Positions 61,694 through 64,000 of a stretch of DNA of 64,000 bases are shown in pieces. Position 1 is the stretch's first letter, and each line of letters begins with the position of its first letter. A program made the position numbers and the translations under genes. The DNA is from Actinospineispora spinosispora DSM 44797. GTDB taxonomy: Bacteria; Actinomycetota; Actinomycetes; Mycobacteriales; Pseudonocardiaceae. The stretch covers positions 1 to 64,000 of the forward strand of contig NZ_AUBB01000028.1 of the NCBI RefSeq assembly GCF_000429025.1, read 5' to 3'. The notes below the pieces were generated by a model. That model searched no databases. It had not been told where the DNA came from and saw only the letters and a list, made by a program, of their open reading frames with translations.

Positions 61694-62233
61694 TTAAGCT
61701 CCCGTGCCCACCGACGGCGGCGAGGTCCGTACCTGGCTGGCCAAGGCGAACAGGCGCATCGTGGCGCTCTCACACAGGTCGATGTGGCACTGGGTCGCCG
61801 CGGAAGCCTCGACCGGATCGCCGATCCGGTACGCGGTGACCAGCGGCCGGTGGATGTCCTCCAGCATGAACTCCAGCGGCTGCCCGGCGAGGAGGTTCAT
61901 CGCGTGCCTGACCCGCTGGCCGAACTCCCACCAGAGCGGACCGATCGTCCGCAGATCCCAGTCGTTCGCGGCGGGAGCGATCAGGTCACGCAGGAACTCG
62001 TATTGGGCCTGGTAGGCATCGTCCGCGCTGACCGGTCGACCGTGGAAGCGGACGATCAGCGCCTCGATGCGATCGAGGCTGTCGGGTGTGTGCATCCGGC
62101 ACGCGCGGGCCGCGAGCGGTGGTTCGATGAGCCGACGTAAGCGGAACACCCCGTGCGACTCGGCGCAGATCCTCGGGTCGACGGAGCCGCCGAGGCTGGC
62201 ACCGTGGATCACTCTGAGGGCAGGGTTCGCCAT
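61694..62233 (-). CDS. Orphan FCD-domain (FadR C-terminal-like) protein without DNA-binding domain
   Basis: 179 residues from ATG 62233 (CGGAG seven bases upstream). RLIEPPLAARACRMHTPDSLDRIEALIVRFHG, DDAYQAQYEFLRDLIAPAAND and a closing helix ATQCHIDLCESATMRLFALASQ form the all-helical FCD ligand domain; D, H and H ligands for metal could be in DAYQAQYEF and QCHIDL. A GntR-type winged helix would be expected in front but is missing, and upstream sequence does not encode it in any frame. It may act as a ligand-binding partner or be a remnant. Confidence 0.75.
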   Translation of the reverse strand: MANPALRVIHGASLGGSVDPRICAESHGVFRLRRLIEPPLAARACRMHTPDSLDRIEALIVRFHGRPVSADDAYQAQYEFLRDLIAPAANDWDLRTIGPLWWEFGQRVRHAMNLLAGQPLEFMLEDIHRPLVTAYRIGDPVEASAATQCHIDLCESATMRLFALASQVRTSPPSVGTGA

Positions 62234-62326
62234 GTGCGCACTCCGCTCGTCGTTTCTGGAGGCCGGGTGCGCTGGGGGAATCAGCGCACCCTAAGTTGAC
62301 GTTATTTTCCGTCACGCCTGTCGATA

Positions 62327-62341
62327 ATCCTGAGTTAGGAT
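62327..62341. promoter_or_regulatory. Dyad directly in front of TetR gene
   Basis: ATCCT-GAGTT-AGGAT followed by ATAGCGCTAT, two adjacent dyads, end one base behind the A of the TetR start codon. TAGGAT could be a -10 box, which would make the message leaderless and place the dyad as an autorepressor site. Confidence 0.5.
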
Positions 62342-62349
62342 ATAGCGCT

Positions 62350-63003
62350 ATGTCAAGTTCATCGGGTCGAGGGCCTGGCAGGCCGAGGAAGATTCCGGCC
62401 GATGAAGTTCATGAGCTGGTCCTGAACACGGCGCGAAGGGTGTTCGGCGACGTGGGGTTCTCCGCCGCGACGATCGACGGCATAGCGAGAGCTGCCGGTG
62501 TGAGCCGGCAGGCGATCTACGAACACTTCAGTTCCAAGGAGGCGCTGTTCGACGCGGCGGTGCGGGATTCGTTCGCCTTCGGTGCCGAGGTGCTGGCCGC
62601 CGCCGACCGTGAGCTCGATCCGACCGCGCGGGACTGGCCATTGCGTCGTTACGCGGTCCTGGTCGAGTTCAGTCTGGCGAATCCGGAGCACGTGCGGTTG
62701 ATGCGGGAAGCCGGGCGGGTCGGACATCCGGGGATGGCGAAAGCCCTCCAGGCGGAAGTCGAGAGCAATGCGGCCGGACTGCGGGCGTACTGGCGCAGTC
62801 AGGGCATCGAGCTCGACTCGGGGCACTCTCCGCAGCTGATCGCCAGACTTGCGGGAGCGCTGGCCCGCGCAATGCTCGACCAACGATGGGAAGGCCCGCA
62901 GCCGAGCGCCGCGGTCGTGGCGGAGATGGTGACCGTGTTCACCTCGGGCGGGATCGACACGCTGCTCAAGCACGGCTCGGCGGCACTACGTGCGCTCGGT
63001 TGA
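62350..63003 (+). CDS. TetR family regulator (paralogue 1)
   Basis: 217 residues from ATG 62350. It begins MSSSSGRGPGRPRKIPADEVHELVLNTARRVFG, followed by IDGIARAAGVSRQAIYEHFSSKEALF, a TetR helix-turn-helix with an AT-hook-like GRPRK in front. The ligand domain is aligned in length and motifs with the next gene (RRYAVLVEFSLANPEHVRLMREAGRVGHPGM against HRYTSKFQFELGYPEHARLIREGGRMRHPAV). The two probably arose by tandem duplication. Confidence 0.9.
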   Translation: MSSSSGRGPGRPRKIPADEVHELVLNTARRVFGDVGFSAATIDGIARAAGVSRQAIYEHFSSKEALFDAAVRDSFAFGAEVLAAADRELDPTARDWPLRRYAVLVEFSLANPEHVRLMREAGRVGHPGMAKALQAEVESNAAGLRAYWRSQGIELDSGHSPQLIARLAGALARAMLDQRWEGPQPSAAVVAEMVTVFTSGGIDTLLKHGSAALRALG

Positions 63004-63075
63004 GCTGCTGTGACGGTCCGCGACTGTGCGTGATGTCGACCGAGGAGGACGATACGCTGCGGTTAAGGTGGTGCG

Positions 63076-63729
63076 GTGTCGAGTTCGCCGCGTCGCGGAC
63101 CGGGGCGTCCTCGCAAGCTGCCGTCCGAGGAGCTTCGGGTCGTCGTGTTGGACGCGGCACGGGGCGAGTTCGCGCGGACAGGTCTGTTAGCGACCACGAT
63201 CGAGCAGGTCGCGGCGACCGCGGGAGTCACCAGACAGTCGGTCTATGAGCAGTTCGACGACAAGCAGGCTCTGTTCGACGCCGCACTGGCCAGCACGATC
63301 GGTGCCGCACGGGTGATCGTGGAGCGCCTCGAGTCCGCTCACGACAGCCGGGCGAAGAACTGGGCACTACATCGCTACACCAGCAAGTTCCAGTTCGAGC
63401 TGGGTTACCCCGAACATGCGCGGCTGATCCGCGAGGGTGGGCGGATGCGACATCCCGCGGTGATCGAGTACCGACGGTGGGAATATGAGCGAGACGCCGA
63501 GGCATTGCGCCGGTACTGGGCGCACCGAGGCGATGACATGGCCGAGGGGCGGATGCCGGAGATCCTGGCTTCGGTTGCCCCCTCGTTGGTGCGGGCGATG
63601 CTCGAGATGCAGTGGGAGACCGAGCGTCCGGACCCTGAGACGATGGCCGAACTGCTCGCGTTGTTCAGCGCTGGCGGGGTACGCAGCCTGGTCAGGCATG
63701 CGCCGAATGTGATCACCGCCCTCAGCTGA
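63076..63729 (+). CDS. TetR family regulator (paralogue 2)
   Basis: 217 residues from GTG 63076. MSSSPRRGPGRPRKLPSEELRVVVLDAARGEFA, then IEQVAATAGVTRQSVYEQFDDKQALF is the helix-turn-helix. The length is identical to the previous TetR and the two align without gaps through the ligand domain. It is 110 bp upstream of the cytochrome P450 gene, and the dyad at 63784-63798 is its likely site. Confidence 0.9.
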   Translation: MSSSPRRGPGRPRKLPSEELRVVVLDAARGEFARTGLLATTIEQVAATAGVTRQSVYEQFDDKQALFDAALASTIGAARVIVERLESAHDSRAKNWALHRYTSKFQFELGYPEHARLIREGGRMRHPAVIEYRRWEYERDAEALRRYWAHRGDDMAEGRMPEILASVAPSLVRAMLEMQWETERPDPETMAELLALFSAGGVRSLVRHAPNVITALS

Positions 63730-63783
63730 GCGCGGTCCAGCGTGGCGGCCTTCTTGACGCGACGCATGCCTGGGGTCTACAAA

Positions 63784-63798
63784 CATACTGTCGGTATG
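63784..63798. promoter_or_regulatory. Operator-like dyad upstream of the P450 gene
   Basis: CATAC-TGTCG-GTATG, a perfect 5-5-5 dyad in an AT-richer segment 41 bp upstream of the P450 start. The size and position suit a TetR dimer; either paralogue upstream could be the repressor. Confidence 0.6.
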
Positions 63799-63838
63799 AC
63801 CGTGATTCCTGGCCTGCAGCGACGAAGGTGAGGGCCCG

Positions 63839-64000
63839 ATGTCGAGCTCAGCAACCGAGCCGTACGTGTTCAACCCGTTCGCGCCCGGATACGCCGAAGA
63901 CCCGTACCCGCACTTCGCCCAGCTGCGCACCGTCGACCCGGTGCACGAACACCCGCTCGGCTTCTGGATCCTCGGTCGCTACGCCGACGTCAACGCGCTG
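63839..64000 (+). CDS. Cytochrome P450, N-terminal fragment (runs off window)
   Basis: 54 codons from ATG 63839 to the window edge. The opening YVFNPFAPGYAEDPYPHFAQLR, then DPVHEHPLGFWILGRYADVNAL is the standard N-terminus of soluble actinobacterial P450s (N-P-F-x-P, D-P-Y-P-x-F/Y, R-x-x-D/x-V). The heme-binding region is outside the window. The substrate is unknown; regulation by the tandem TetRs in front is likely. GAAGGTGAGG precedes the start. Confidence 0.9.
   Translation, partial: MSSSATEPYVFNPFAPGYAEDPYPHFAQLRTVDPVHEHPLGFWILGRYADVNAL

Overview
The window is a high-GC actinobacterial chromosome segment. Marker content (a mycothiol-enzyme relative Rv2466c-type, DUF397/XRE pairs, CGNR and DUF222 proteins, two citrate synthases, GTG/TTG starts, many TetR regulators) and gene style fit the Pseudonocardiaceae, most like Amycolatopsis; this is an inference from content, not a database match.

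Layout. 1-6.2 kb: the 5' part of a DUF222/13E12 gene, then a hydrolase-TetR-SDR group, an NCS1 permease and an AraC regulator. 6.5-12.8 kb: small redox and regulatory genes (NmrA-like reductase, peroxiredoxin with a divergent TetR, second TetR, zincin, CGNR/SDR pair, lipoprotein, DsbA-like mycothiol-enzyme relative). 12.9-28.8 kb: metabolism and transport (citrate synthase citA, DUF4185, pdxH, two MFS/APC permeases, GntR-PfkB kinase, citrate synthase gltA, photolyase, VanZ-like), plus a large one-pass membrane protein carrying an extracellular periplasmic-binding-protein fold. 28.8-35.7 kb: an accessory region with a MacB-type permease fused to a zinc-finger-like head, two small secreted proteins, a secreted polymorphic-toxin-like protein with its probable immunity gene, and two broken copies of the 3' end of the neighbouring regulator gene. 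35.7-45.1 kb: a propane-type soluble diiron monooxygenase system: a divergent GAF/AAA/Fis regulator, then prmA-prmB-prmC-prmD, a zinc alcohol dehydrogenase and a dedicated GroEL. Together these would hydroxylate a short alkane (probably propane to 2-propanol), oxidise the alcohol and fold the hydroxylase. 45.2-54.9 kb: XRE/DUF397 pair, MntR-MntH manganese uptake, MHS-type symporter, GGCT-like protein, two MFS exporters with a LysR. 55-60.6 kb: enoyl-CoA hydratase, thioesterase, MerR and a fadA-fadB beta-oxidation operon. 60.6-64 kb: GAF-ANTAR antiterminator-like protein, orphan FCD protein, two paralogous TetR regulators and the start of a cytochrome P450.

The most unusual signal is not a gene. 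Intergenic spaces carry several families of highly symmetric palindromes. One family (seven loci) is strictly modular: a 40-bp unit bounded by GTGAGTG and CACTCAC, present alone or as a head-to-head pair in which one unit has about 22 bp inserted exactly at its centre, joined by a fixed 15-bp linker. The inner sequences differ between loci but stay self-complementary. All lie just behind stop codons, several supply the stop codon, and two lie inside the prm operon. Two further families are exactly 62 bp (three copies) and 53-55 bp (two copies), and a single 165-bp palindromic element fills one convergent gap. A second unusual signal is the set of 36-45-bp direct repeats made of the 3' end of the prm regulator, which bound the toxin/immunity cassette like attachment sites.
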